7,238 nt of DNA from Candidatus Intestinimonas stercorigallinarum (GTDB lineage Bacteria > Bacillota > Clostridia > Oscillospirales > Oscillospiraceae). Every line of letters starts with the position of its first letter. Within the stretch, counting starts at the first letter, position 1. Both the position numbers and the translations under genes were made by a program. The stretch lies in assembly GCA_019115345.1 (NCBI GenBank), contig DXDV01000127.1, forward strand, positions 1 through 7,238, read 5' to 3'. Under the pieces are notes generated by a model that saw only the letters and a list, made by a program, of their open reading frames with translations, searched no databases and had not been told where the DNA came from. Positions 1 through 5,804 of this stretch are shown here, in pieces.

Positions 1-191
1 ACTGGATGGTGGAGCCCCTGGCTCTGGCGGCAGTGGCCGCCGGTGCCGACGGCCTTATCATCGAGGTCCACAACGACCCGGCCCACGCCAAGTGCGACGG
101 CCAGCAGTCCCTCACCCCCAAGAAGTTCGACGAGCTCATGAAGAAGGTGAAGGTCCTGGCCCCCATGATGGGGAAGACCCTGTCCCATTAA
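1..191 (+). CDS. aroF: 3-deoxy-7-phosphoheptulonate (DAHP) synthase, C-terminal end (partial)
   Basis: This is the 3' end of a gene that begins upstream of the window; the readable frame starts at base 3 and ends at TAA 189-191, giving about 62 residues. DAHP synthase condenses phosphoenolpyruvate with erythrose 4-phosphate, the first committed step of the shikimate pathway, in the cytosol. The visible end has the last barrel strand and its metal/substrate loop: VEPLALAAVAAGADGLIIEV, then H, then a CDGQQSL segment. The IIEVH glutamate and the Asp of CDGQQ match the conserved metal-site residues of the type I-beta subgroup (Bacillus/Thermotoga-like). Any N-terminal regulatory domain (ACT or chorismate mutase) would lie outside the window, so feedback control cannot be judged. 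The stop lies 25 nt before aroB, which fits one operon. The symbol is by family (aroF/aroG-like); the exact name is uncertain. Confidence 0.9.
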   Translation, partial: WMVEPLALAAVAAGADGLIIEVHNDPAHAKCDGQQSLTPKKFDELMKKVKVLAPMMGKTLSH

Positions 192-200
192 ACGAAAGGA

Positions 201-208
201 AAAGGAGG
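201..208 (+). promoter_or_regulatory. Ribosome binding site of aroB
   Basis: AAAGGAGG lies 8 nt before the GTG at 217. It is a near-perfect Shine-Dalgarno and fixes GTG 217 as the aroB start; the protein from there begins at the usual point for the family (MKTLTVTLPGRSYDI). Confidence 0.8.
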
Positions 209-216
209 GAACCGCC

Positions 217-1278
217 GTGAAGACCCTCACCGTCACCCTGCCCGGCCGGAGCTATGACATCCTCATCGGCTCCGGGCTCCTCCACCAGGCCGGAGGACAC
301 CTGCGCCACGCGCTCCCCCGGGCCAAAAAGCTCTTCGTGGTCACCGACTCCAACGTGGCCCCCATCTACCTCTCCGCCCTGACTGCCGGGCTGGAGGGCT
401 CCGGCTTTGAGACCGCCTGCCGGGTGGTCCCCGCCGGGGAGGGCTCCAAGTCCGCCGCCGTGCTCAGCGCCCTCTGGGAGGACATGATGGACTTCGGACT
501 CACCCGCACCGACGCCGTGGCCGCCCTGGGGGGCGGCGTGGTGGGGGACCTGGCCGGCTTCGCCGCCGCCACCGTCCTCCGGGGGGTGGACTTCGTCCAG
601 CTCCCCACCACCCTCCTCTCCCAGGTGGACTCCTCCGTGGGGGGAAAGGTGGCCATCGACCTCCGGCACGGGAAGAACCTGGCCGGGGCCTTCTGGCAGC
701 CCAGGGCGGTCCTCATGGACACCGACACCCTGGACACCCTGGACGACCTCACCTTTGCCGACGGCATGGCCGAGGTCGTCAAATACGGCTGCATCTTCGA
801 CCGGAGCTTCTTCTACTTCCTGGCCGTCCGGCCCAGCCGGGACGCCCTCATGGAGGAGATCGAGCACATCCTGTATACCTGCTGCGACCTGAAGCGGATG
901 GTGGTGGAGGAGGACGAGCGGGACACCGGACGGCGGATGCTCCTCAACTTCGGCCACACCCTGGGCCACGCCTACGAGCTGGCCGGGGGCTACGAGACCT
1001 GGACCCACGGCCAGGCGGTGGCCGCCGGCATGGTGAAGGCCGCCCAGCTGGGCGCTCAGCTGGGTGTGACCCCGGCGGAGACGGCGGAGGCCATCGCCGC
1101 CGTGCTCATCCCCCTGGGCCTGCCGGTGGACATCCCCTGTTCGGCGGAGGATTACGCCGCCGCCATCGGCCTGGACAAGAAGGGGGCGGGGGCCGACCTC
1201 ACCCTCATCCTGCTGGAAAAGCTGGGCCGGGCGGTGTCCCACAAGCTGCCCAAGGCCGAGCTGCTCCGGCTGCTGTAA
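217..1278 (+). CDS. aroB: 3-dehydroquinate synthase
   Basis: Converts DAHP to 3-dehydroquinate using NAD+ and a divalent metal; second shikimate-pathway step, cytosolic. The 353-residue product has the usual family length. Visible motifs in order: an N-terminal NAD-binding domain with VVTDSNVAP near residue 48, PAGEGSKS near 75, and the glycine-rich ALGGGVVGDLAGFAAAT near 105-121. These are followed by the QLPTTLLSQVDSSVGGKVAI signature near 129-148. The metal ligands are recognisable as Glu in MAEVVKYG, His in NFGHTLGHAYE and His in THGQAVAAGM. The GTG start is supported by a strong ribosome site 8 nt upstream. It follows the DAHP synthase stop by 25 nt and supplies the next step, as expected in an aro operon. 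No missing catalytic residue or frame break is seen. Confidence 0.97.
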   Translation: MKTLTVTLPGRSYDILIGSGLLHQAGGHLRHALPRAKKLFVVTDSNVAPIYLSALTAGLEGSGFETACRVVPAGEGSKSAAVLSALWEDMMDFGLTRTDAVAALGGGVVGDLAGFAAATVLRGVDFVQLPTTLLSQVDSSVGGKVAIDLRHGKNLAGAFWQPRAVLMDTDTLDTLDDLTFADGMAEVVKYGCIFDRSFFYFLAVRPSRDALMEEIEHILYTCCDLKRMVVEEDERDTGRRMLLNFGHTLGHAYELAGGYETWTHGQAVAAGMVKAAQLGAQLGVTPAETAEAIAAVLIPLGLPVDIPCSAEDYAAAIGLDKKGAGADLTLILLEKLGRAVSHKLPKAELLRLL

Positions 1279-1284
1279 GACGGG

Positions 1285-1291
1285 AAAGGAG
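1285..1291 (+). promoter_or_regulatory. Ribosome binding site of the 54-codon ORF (ancestral aroA site copy)
   Basis: AAAGGAG lies 7 nt before ATG 1299 and looks fully functional. The second aroA start at 1460 has a related purine-rich site, so the duplication may include this leader. Ribosomes would be expected to load here and translate the short ORF that ends on the aroA start codon. Confidence 0.65.
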
Positions 1292-1298
1292 CCCTTCT

Positions 1299-1355
1299 AT
1301 GGATATCACCATCACCCCGTGCCCGCTCAAGGGGAGCATTACCCCGCCGCCCTCC
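1299..1355 (+). repeat. aroA 5'-end direct repeat, copy 1 (upstream, truncated)
   Basis: These 57 bases match 1460-1516 at 52 positions with no gaps. All five differences are transitions (offsets 1, 4, 21, 22 and 26), and the last 31 bases are identical. Weaker similarity extends upstream over the ribosome site (about 1281-1298 against 1441-1459). The copy breaks off exactly at codon 19, where the insert begins at 1356. Confidence 0.93.
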
Positions 1356-1463
1356 CCTCCGGGCCTTCGGCCCGGAGAGGGCATATCCGGCGGTTCCGCC
1401 GCAGGCGGGAGCCGGAGCGCCATCCACTGGCTTTTGGAGAAATGGGGGAGGGAGCGCCTGTGA
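1299..1463 (+). CDS. 54-codon ORF built from a duplicated aroA 5' end plus a repeat insert
   Basis: ATG 1299 has a good ribosome site (AAAGGAG, 7 nt spacing) and opens a 54-residue frame ending at TGA 1461-1463. The first 19 residues, MDITITPCPLKGSITPPPS, match the start of EPSP synthase AroA downstream (MNITITPRLLKGSITPPPS) at 16 of 19 positions. The frame then leaves AroA just before the conserved KSQSHR and runs through a hairpin-rich insert, giving PGLRPGEG..., a Gly/Ala/Ser-rich stretch and a basic end (EKWGRERL). It lacks every EPSP synthase catalytic element, so it cannot be an enzyme. Its stop overlaps the aroA GTG by 4 nt (GTGA), so if translated it could couple aroB to aroA translation or act as a leader peptide. 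It may equally be an inert relic of a partial gene duplication. Expression is unproven. Confidence 0.5.
   Translation: MDITITPCPLKGSITPPPSPPGLRPGEGISGGSAAGGSRSAIHWLLEKWGRERL
1356..1459 (+). repeat. Hairpin-rich insert between the two aroA starts
   Basis: This segment separates the two aroA 5' ends. It holds a perfect 9-bp stem, CTCCGGGCC (1357-1365) with GGCCCGGAG (1369-1377), closing a TTC loop. A second cluster follows: outer arms TCCGGC (1386-1391) and GCCGGA (1411-1416), with CGGCGG (1388-1393) against CCGCCG (1396-1401) inside. GGAGCGCC occurs twice (1414-1421 and 1451-1458). A 14-base segment at 1426-1439 is the reverse complement of aroA bases 1513-1526. No T-tract follows the stems, so a terminator is unlikely. 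The architecture resembles a small palindromic dispersed repeat, but no transposase or clear terminal repeats are seen; part of the right end is probably aroA leader sequence. Confidence 0.6.
1444..1454 (+). promoter_or_regulatory. Ribosome binding site deciding the aroA start
   Basis: The run GGGGGAGGGAG contains GGAGG at 1447-1451, 8 nt before GTG 1460. It supports GTG 1460 as the aroA start over the in-frame GTG at 1319. The 1319 start would add 47 residues read out of frame through the duplicated start and the insert, with no family similarity. Confidence 0.75.
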
Positions 1464-1516
1464 ATATCACCATCACCCCACGCCTGCTCAAGGGGAGCAT
1501 TACCCCGCCGCCCTCC
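1460..1516 (+). repeat. aroA 5'-end direct repeat, copy 2 (functional gene start)
   Basis: This is the downstream partner of 1299-1355, offset by 161 nt, and is the version that continues into the intact gene (PPPSKSQSHR). The offset is not a multiple of three, so the two copies lie in different reading frames. Confidence 0.93.
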
Positions 1517-2707
1517 AAAAGCCAGTCGCACCGCGTGCTCATCGCCGCCGCCCTGGCGGAGGGCGTGAGCATGCTCAGGAACGTGGCCCTCTCCCAGGAC
1601 ATCGAGGCCACCATCCGCTGCCTGGAGGCCCTGGGCGCCTCCTTCCGGTGGGAAGGGGAGACCCTGGCGGTCACCGGCCTGGCCGGGCAGGCGGCCCCCC
1701 AGGGAGAGCTCCCCCTGCTGGACTGCGGGGAGTCGGGCTCCACCCTGCGCTTCCTCATCCCCATCGCCCTGGCCCTCCGGGGCGGCGGGCGCTTCACCGG
1801 CCGGGGGCGGCTCATGGAGCGGCCCCAGGGGCCCTACTTCGACCTCTTCCGGGAAAAAGGCATTTCCTTCGAGCAGAAGGACGGCGTGCTCACCGTCAGC
1901 GGCAGGCTGGAGCCGGGAACATTCTCCCTCCCCGGCAACGTGTCCAGCCAGTTCATCACCGGCCTGCTCTACGCCCTCCCCCTGCTGTCGGGGGAGAGCG
2001 AGATCCTCCTCACCACCCCTCTGGAGAGCCGGGGCTATGTGGACATGACCCTGGATGCGCTGGAGCGGTTCGGCGTCCGGGTGGAGCGGGAGGACTGCGG
2101 GCGCTTCTCCATCCCCGGCGGGCAGACCTTCCAGGCCCGGGACCTGGCAGTGGAGGCCGACTGGTCCAACGCCGCCTTCTGGTACGTCGCCATCGGTCTG
2201 GGCAGCCAGCTGGAATTGGACGGGCTCAACGCCTTTTCCAGCCAGGGGGATATGCGCATCGTACCCTACTATCTGAAAATGAGGGGAAAGGGTCCGGTGG
2301 AGCTGGATGTCTCCCAGTGCCCCGATCTGGTGCCCGCCCTGGCGGCGCAGGCGGCTCTCCGGGGGGAGGGGCTTACCACCCGGCTGGTCAACGCCGCCCG
2401 GCTGCGGATGAAGGAGAGCGACCGCCTGGCCACGGTGACCGAGGTGCTCAACGCCCTGGGGGCGGACGTGGAGGAGCACGACGACCACCTGGTCATCCGC
2501 GGGAAGGACGCCCTCCCCGGCAGCGTCACCGTCTCCGGCCACAACGACCACCGCATCGCCATGATGGCCGCCGTCGCCGCCACCGGCTGCGGCGCCCCCG
2601 TCACCATCACCGGGGCGGAGTGCGTGCGGAAATCCTATCCCAACTTCTGGGACGACTACGAGGCCCTGGGGGGCGTCATCGTCCGGAGGGAGGAGGCACA
2701 GCCATGA
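1460..2707 (+). CDS. aroA: 3-phosphoshikimate 1-carboxyvinyltransferase (EPSP synthase)
   Basis: Transfers the enolpyruvyl group of PEP to shikimate 3-phosphate, the sixth shikimate-pathway step and the glyphosate target. From GTG 1460 the product is 415 residues, slightly short for the family but complete. Key elements: SKSQSHR with Lys20, the PEP/glyphosate-site loop DCGESGSTLRF (88-98), SSQFITGLLYALP, DWSNAAFW, the catalytic Asp in CPDLVPALA (Asp289), RMKESDRL with Glu319, NDHRIAMM (362-369) and KSYPNF with Lys391. At the loop, Gly93 equals E. coli Gly96, while Ser94 and Phe98 replace Thr97 and Pro101. GTG 1460 is chosen because homology begins there (NITITP) and a ribosome site precedes it. 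The gene overlaps the upstream 54-codon ORF by GTGA and aroC by ATGA, so its translation is probably coupled on both sides. Confidence 0.97.
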   Translation: MNITITPRLLKGSITPPPSKSQSHRVLIAAALAEGVSMLRNVALSQDIEATIRCLEALGASFRWEGETLAVTGLAGQAAPQGELPLLDCGESGSTLRFLIPIALALRGGGRFTGRGRLMERPQGPYFDLFREKGISFEQKDGVLTVSGRLEPGTFSLPGNVSSQFITGLLYALPLLSGESEILLTTPLESRGYVDMTLDALERFGVRVEREDCGRFSIPGGQTFQARDLAVEADWSNAAFWYVAIGLGSQLELDGLNAFSSQGDMRIVPYYLKMRGKGPVELDVSQCPDLVPALAAQAALRGEGLTTRLVNAARLRMKESDRLATVTEVLNALGADVEEHDDHLVIRGKDALPGSVTVSGHNDHRIAMMAAVAATGCGAPVTITGAECVRKSYPNFWDDYEALGGVIVRREEAQP

Positions 2708-3681
2708 AATACACCATCTTCGGAGAGTCCCACGGGCCCGCCATCGGCGTGGTGCTGGAGGGGGTCCCCGCCGGACTGGAGCTGGACCTGGACTTCATCC
2801 GCGCCCAGCTGGCCCGCCGGGCCCCGGGCCAGAACGCCATGACCACCGCCCGGAAGGAGGCCGACGAGCCGGAGCTCCTCTCCGGCGTCTTTGAGGGCAG
2901 GACCACCGGCGGGCCCCTGTGCGCCGTCATCTTCAACACCGATACCCGCTCCAGGGACTATGCCAAGCTCAAGGACCTGCCCCGGCCCGGCCACGCCGAC
3001 TATGCCGGTTTCGTCCGCTACCGGGGCTGCAACGACTACCGGGGGGGCGGCCACTTCTCCGGCCGCCTCACCGCCCCCCTGGTCTTTGCCGGGGCGGTGG
3101 CCCAGCAGGTGCTGGGGGGGCACGGGGTGACCGTGGCCGCCCGCATCTCCAACGTGGCCGGCATCCCCGACCCCACCCCGGAGGAGATGGAGGGGGCCAT
3201 CCTGGCCGCCAAGGCCGACGGGGACTCGGTGGGCGGGCGCATCGCCTGCGCCGTCACCGGCCTGCCCGCCGGGCTGGGGGACCCCGACTTCGGCTGCAAC
3301 GTGGAGGGTATCTTTTCCCAGTACCTCTTCGCCGTCCCCGCCGTGAAGGCGGTGGGCTTCGGCCTGGGGACCGGCTTTGCCGAGATCCGGGGCAGCCAGG
3401 CCAACGACCCCTTCTACATGGACGGGGGGACCGTCAGGACCCGCACCAACCACGCCGGGGGGATCAACGGCGGCATCACCAACGGCATGCCGGTGACCTT
3501 TGAGGTCACCATCCGGCCCACCCCCTCCATCGGCCGGGAGCAGGACACGGTGGACCTCTCCACCGGCTCCGACGTCAAGCTGTCCGTCACCGGCCGCCAC
3601 GACCCCTGCATCCTCCCCCGGGCGGTGCCCGTCATCGAGGCCGCCGCCGCCCTGGCCGCCTGCCAGGTGCTGGGGATCTGA
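2704..3681 (+). CDS. aroC: Chorismate synthase (short form)
   Basis: Makes chorismate by trans-elimination of phosphate from EPSP with reduced FMN; last shikimate-pathway step. The product is 325 residues against roughly 350-390 for most of the family. It starts directly at MKYTIFGESHGPAIG, so the usual leader of about nine residues before the FGESHG signature (here residues 6-11) is absent. Other signatures: RPGHADYAG, the YRGGGHFSGRLTAP form of the FMN-site loop seen in clostridial enzymes, GGINGGITNGMPV and RHDPCILPRAVPVIEA near the C-terminus. ATG 2704 is supported by a GGAGGGAGGAGG tract (2685-2696) 7 nt upstream and by the ATGA overlap with the aroA stop. No better upstream in-frame start with homology exists. 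The next gene begins 16 nt after the stop. Confidence 0.96.
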   Translation: MKYTIFGESHGPAIGVVLEGVPAGLELDLDFIRAQLARRAPGQNAMTTARKEADEPELLSGVFEGRTTGGPLCAVIFNTDTRSRDYAKLKDLPRPGHADYAGFVRYRGCNDYRGGGHFSGRLTAPLVFAGAVAQQVLGGHGVTVAARISNVAGIPDPTPEEMEGAILAAKADGDSVGGRIACAVTGLPAGLGDPDFGCNVEGIFSQYLFAVPAVKAVGFGLGTGFAEIRGSQANDPFYMDGGTVRTRTNHAGGINGGITNGMPVTFEVTIRPTPSIGREQDTVDLSTGSDVKLSVTGRHDPCILPRAVPVIEAAAALAACQVLGI

Positions 3682-3697
3682 ACAAGAGGTGTATGCA

Positions 3698-4855
3698 ATG
3701 AGTCAACTGGACGCCCTTCGGGCGGAGATCGACGACATCGACGGCCGGCTCACCGCCCTCTTCCTCCGGCGGATGGAGGTGACGGAGCAGGTGGGCCGCT
3801 GGAAGCAGGCCAACGGCATCCCGGTGCTGGACGCCGGACGGGAGCGGGAGGTGCTGGTCCAAAAGGCCGCCCTCACCGGCGACCCCGCCCGGAAGGAGGA
3901 CGTCACCGCCCTCTACGAGGCCATCATGGCCATCTCCCGGCGGCAGCAGCACAAGCTCCTCCACCAGTCGGGCAACGAGGACTACCAGCGCATCCGGGCG
4001 GCCCTCGCAGCTGTCCGGACGCCCCTGGAACGCCCCCGGGTCCTCTACCAGGGGGAGCCGGGGGCCTACTCCGACGAGGCCGCCGGGGCCTTCTTCGGGG
4101 AGGACGCACCCCGGTCCCACGTGGCCACCTGGGAGGAGGTCTTTGCCGCCCTGAAGGAGGGCCGGGCCGACTACGGGGTGGTGCCCATCGAAAACAGCTC
4201 CACCGGCTCCATCAGCCAGGTCTACGACCTGCTGGCCCAATACGGCCACTCCATCGTGGGGGAGCAGGAGGTGAAGGTGGACCACTGCCTGGCCGCCCTG
4301 CCGGGGGCGGACCTGGACGGCATCCGCCAGGTCTACTCCCATGAGCAGGGGCTCCTCCAGTGCGCCGCCTACCTGAAGGAGCACCCGGCCTGGACCTGCC
4401 TGCCCCGGCTCAACACCGCCGAGAGCGCCAAGTTCGTGGCCGGGAGCGGGGACCCCGCCAAGGCCGCCGTCTGCTCCCCCCACGCCGCCCGGCGCTACGG
4501 CCTGGACATCCTGGCCCGGCACATCAACGCCAACGACCGCAACTACACCCGCTTCGTTGTGGTCTCCCCCGTGCCGGAGCACCGGCCGGGCAGCGACAAG
4601 GTGAGCGTCCTCTTCACCCTGCCCCACCGCACCGGCTCCCTCCACCAGCTCATGACCATCTTTTCCGTCAACGGACTCAACCTCATGAAGCTGGAGTCCC
4701 GGCCCATCGTGGGCCGGAGCTGGGAGTATCTCTTCTTCGCCGACTTCATCGGGGACCTGACCGCCCCCGGTATGGACGGGGTGCTCCTGGAGCTCACCCA
4801 GACCGCCGAAGGCTTCCGGGTGCTGGGGAACTACCCCGCCTGCAAGGAGGGCTGA
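3698..4855 (+). CDS. pheA: Fused chorismate mutase / prephenate dehydratase (P-protein)
   Basis: Bifunctional enzyme taking chorismate to prephenate and then phenylpyruvate, the branch to phenylalanine. Length is 385 residues, normal for a P-protein. Residues 1 to about 90 form an AroQ-type mutase domain: Arg8, Arg25, Lys36 and the D45-x-x-R48-E49 pattern align with E. coli Arg11, Arg28, Lys39, Asp48, Arg51 and Glu52, and SRRQQ near the end supplies the Ser/Gln pair. The dehydratase domain (about 112-290) shows YQGEPGAYS, PIENSSTGSI, SHEQGLLQC, NTAESAKFVA and NYTRFVV, with the catalytic Thr in TRF. A C-terminal ACT domain (about 300-375) has GSLHQL and the ESRP motif, so allosteric feedback by phenylalanine is expected. 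ATG 3698 has AAGAGG 8 nt upstream; GTG 3689 in frame is a weaker alternative. It follows aroC by 16 nt and precedes aroK by 3 nt. Confidence 0.96.
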   Translation: MSQLDALRAEIDDIDGRLTALFLRRMEVTEQVGRWKQANGIPVLDAGREREVLVQKAALTGDPARKEDVTALYEAIMAISRRQQHKLLHQSGNEDYQRIRAALAAVRTPLERPRVLYQGEPGAYSDEAAGAFFGEDAPRSHVATWEEVFAALKEGRADYGVVPIENSSTGSISQVYDLLAQYGHSIVGEQEVKVDHCLAALPGADLDGIRQVYSHEQGLLQCAAYLKEHPAWTCLPRLNTAESAKFVAGSGDPAKAAVCSPHAARRYGLDILARHINANDRNYTRFVVVSPVPEHRPGSDKVSVLFTLPHRTGSLHQLMTIFSVNGLNLMKLESRPIVGRSWEYLFFADFIGDLTAPGMDGVLLELTQTAEGFRVLGNYPACKEG

Positions 4856-4858
4856 GCT

Positions 4859-5359
4859 GTGGACACACGCAACATCGTCCTCATCGGTATGATGGGCTGC
4901 GGCAAGACCACGGTGGGGGGGCTCCTGGCCGCCCGGCTGGGCCGGGAGCTGGCGGACACCGACGCCCTCATTGAGGCCCGGGAGGGCCGGACCATCCCCG
5001 CCATCTTCCAAAGCGACGGGGAGGCCTACTTCCGGGACCGGGAGCGGGAGGCGGCGGAGGCGCTGGCCCGGCGGACCGGCCTGGTCATCGCCTGCGGCGG
5101 CGGCCTTCCACTGCACGCCGCCGCCATGGAGCCCCTCCGGGCGGGGGGCGTGGTCCTCTTCCTGGCCCGGGACCCGGGGGCCATCTACGACTCCGGGATG
5201 CTGGGGGACCGGCCCCTGGCCCAGGAGGGGCGGGCCGCCTTTCTGGAGCGCTTCGCCCGGCGGGAGCCGGTCTACCGGGCCTGCGCCCACCACATCATCA
5301 CGGAATTTACGTCCCCGGAGACCACGGCGGACGCCATCATGGAGGTGCTGGAGAGATGA
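4859..5359 (+). CDS. aroK: Shikimate kinase
   Basis: Phosphorylates shikimate at O3 with ATP; fifth pathway step. The 166-residue length is normal. Visible sites: Walker A loop GMMGCGKT (10-17), the DTD shikimate/Mg site (33-35), Arg59 in YFRDRE, the GGG shikimate loop (80-82), RPLA in the lid region and the R-x-x-x-Y segment in RREPVYRA. GTG 4859 lies 7 nt after AAGGAGGG (4844-4851), which sits in the end of pheA; no earlier in-frame start gives better homology. The gene begins 3 nt after the pheA stop, and its TGA overlaps the aroQ ATG (ATGA), so it is probably translated in step with both neighbours. Confidence 0.96.
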   Translation: MDTRNIVLIGMMGCGKTTVGGLLAARLGRELADTDALIEAREGRTIPAIFQSDGEAYFRDREREAAEALARRTGLVIACGGGLPLHAAAMEPLRAGGVVLFLARDPGAIYDSGMLGDRPLAQEGRAAFLERFARREPVYRACAHHIITEFTSPETTADAIMEVLER

Positions 5360-5802
5360 AGTTTCTGGTCATCAACGGACCCAACCTGAACCTGCTGGGC
5401 AAGCGGGAGCCGGGCATCTACGGCGCGGAGAACTACGAGAGCCTCTGCGCCCGTCTGAAGGACTTCGCCGCCGCCCACGGCTCCACGGTGGACTGCTTCC
5501 AGTCCAACCACGAGGGGGCCATCGTGGACGCCATCCAGGACGCCGACGGGGTCTACGACGCCATCGTCATGAATCCCGGGGCCTACACCCACTACTCCGT
5601 GGCCATTCTGGACGCCCTCAAGGCCGTCTCGGTGCCCTGCGTGGAGGTCCATATCTCCAACGTCCACCAGCGGGAGGAGTTCCGACACAAGAGCGTCACC
5701 GCCCCCGCCTGCGTGGGCCAGATCTGCGGCCTGGGCCTCTTCGGCTACGAGGCCGCCCTCTCCTACTTTCTCTCGCCTACTTTCTCTCGAGAGAGAAAGT
5801 AG
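5356..5802 (+). CDS. aroQ: Type II 3-dehydroquinate dehydratase with a repeat-derived C-terminal tail
   Basis: Dehydrates 3-dehydroquinate to 3-dehydroshikimate, the third pathway step; type II enzymes are small and dodecameric. The start NGPNLNLLGKREPGIYG contains Asn10, Arg17 and the catalytic base Tyr22. FQSNHEG, MNPGAYTHYS with Asn73, VEVHISN with His99, and Arg106/Arg110 in HQREEFRHKS complete the active site. The fold ends normally at GLGLFGYEAAL (125-135). Residues 136-148 (SYFLSPTFSRERK) and the TAG stop are encoded by a palindromic repeat that starts at about base 5762, so the native C-terminus has been replaced. Total length (148) stays within the family range, and the core is intact, so activity is likely kept. 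ATG 5356 overlaps the aroK stop. Confidence 0.95.
   Translation: MKFLVINGPNLNLLGKREPGIYGAENYESLCARLKDFAAAHGSTVDCFQSNHEGAIVDAIQDADGVYDAIVMNPGAYTHYSVAILDALKAVSVPCVEVHISNVHQREEFRHKSVTAPACVGQICGLGLFGYEAALSYFLSPTFSRERK
5762..5789 (+). repeat. Perfect 14-nt tandem duplication at the aroQ 3' end
   Basis: CCTACTTTCTCTCG occurs at 5762-5775 and again immediately at 5776-5789 with no mismatch. It lies inside the last codons of aroQ. The second copy also forms the left arm of the inverted repeat that follows, suggesting slippage at the edge of a palindromic insertion. Confidence 0.92.
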
Positions 5803-5804
5803 GC
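5775..5804 (+). repeat. Perfect inverted repeat, 14-bp arms
   Basis: GCCTACTTTCTCTC (5775-5788) and GAGAGAAAGTAGGC (5791-5804) are exact reverse complements separated by GA. The aroQ stop codon TAG (5800-5802) lies in the right arm. RNA from here could form a hairpin, but AAAGAGAG rather than a U-run follows, so it does not look like an intrinsic terminator; protection of the upstream mRNA 3' end is possible. Confidence 0.92.

Noticed and set aside
136..1242. Minus-strand frame of 368 codons opposite aroB
   Set aside because: Gly/Val/His-rich low-complexity translation, no domain signature, and fully opposite a well-supported aroB.
1357..1377. Intrinsic terminator between aroB and aroA
   Set aside because: The 9-bp GC stem is strong, but AGGGCATATCC follows with no U-tract, and the operon clearly continues.
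1319..1459. N-terminal extension of AroA from the in-frame GTG at 1319
   Set aside because: The extra 47 residues are read out of frame through the duplicated aroA start and the insert, with no family similarity. Homology and a ribosome site both point to GTG 1460.
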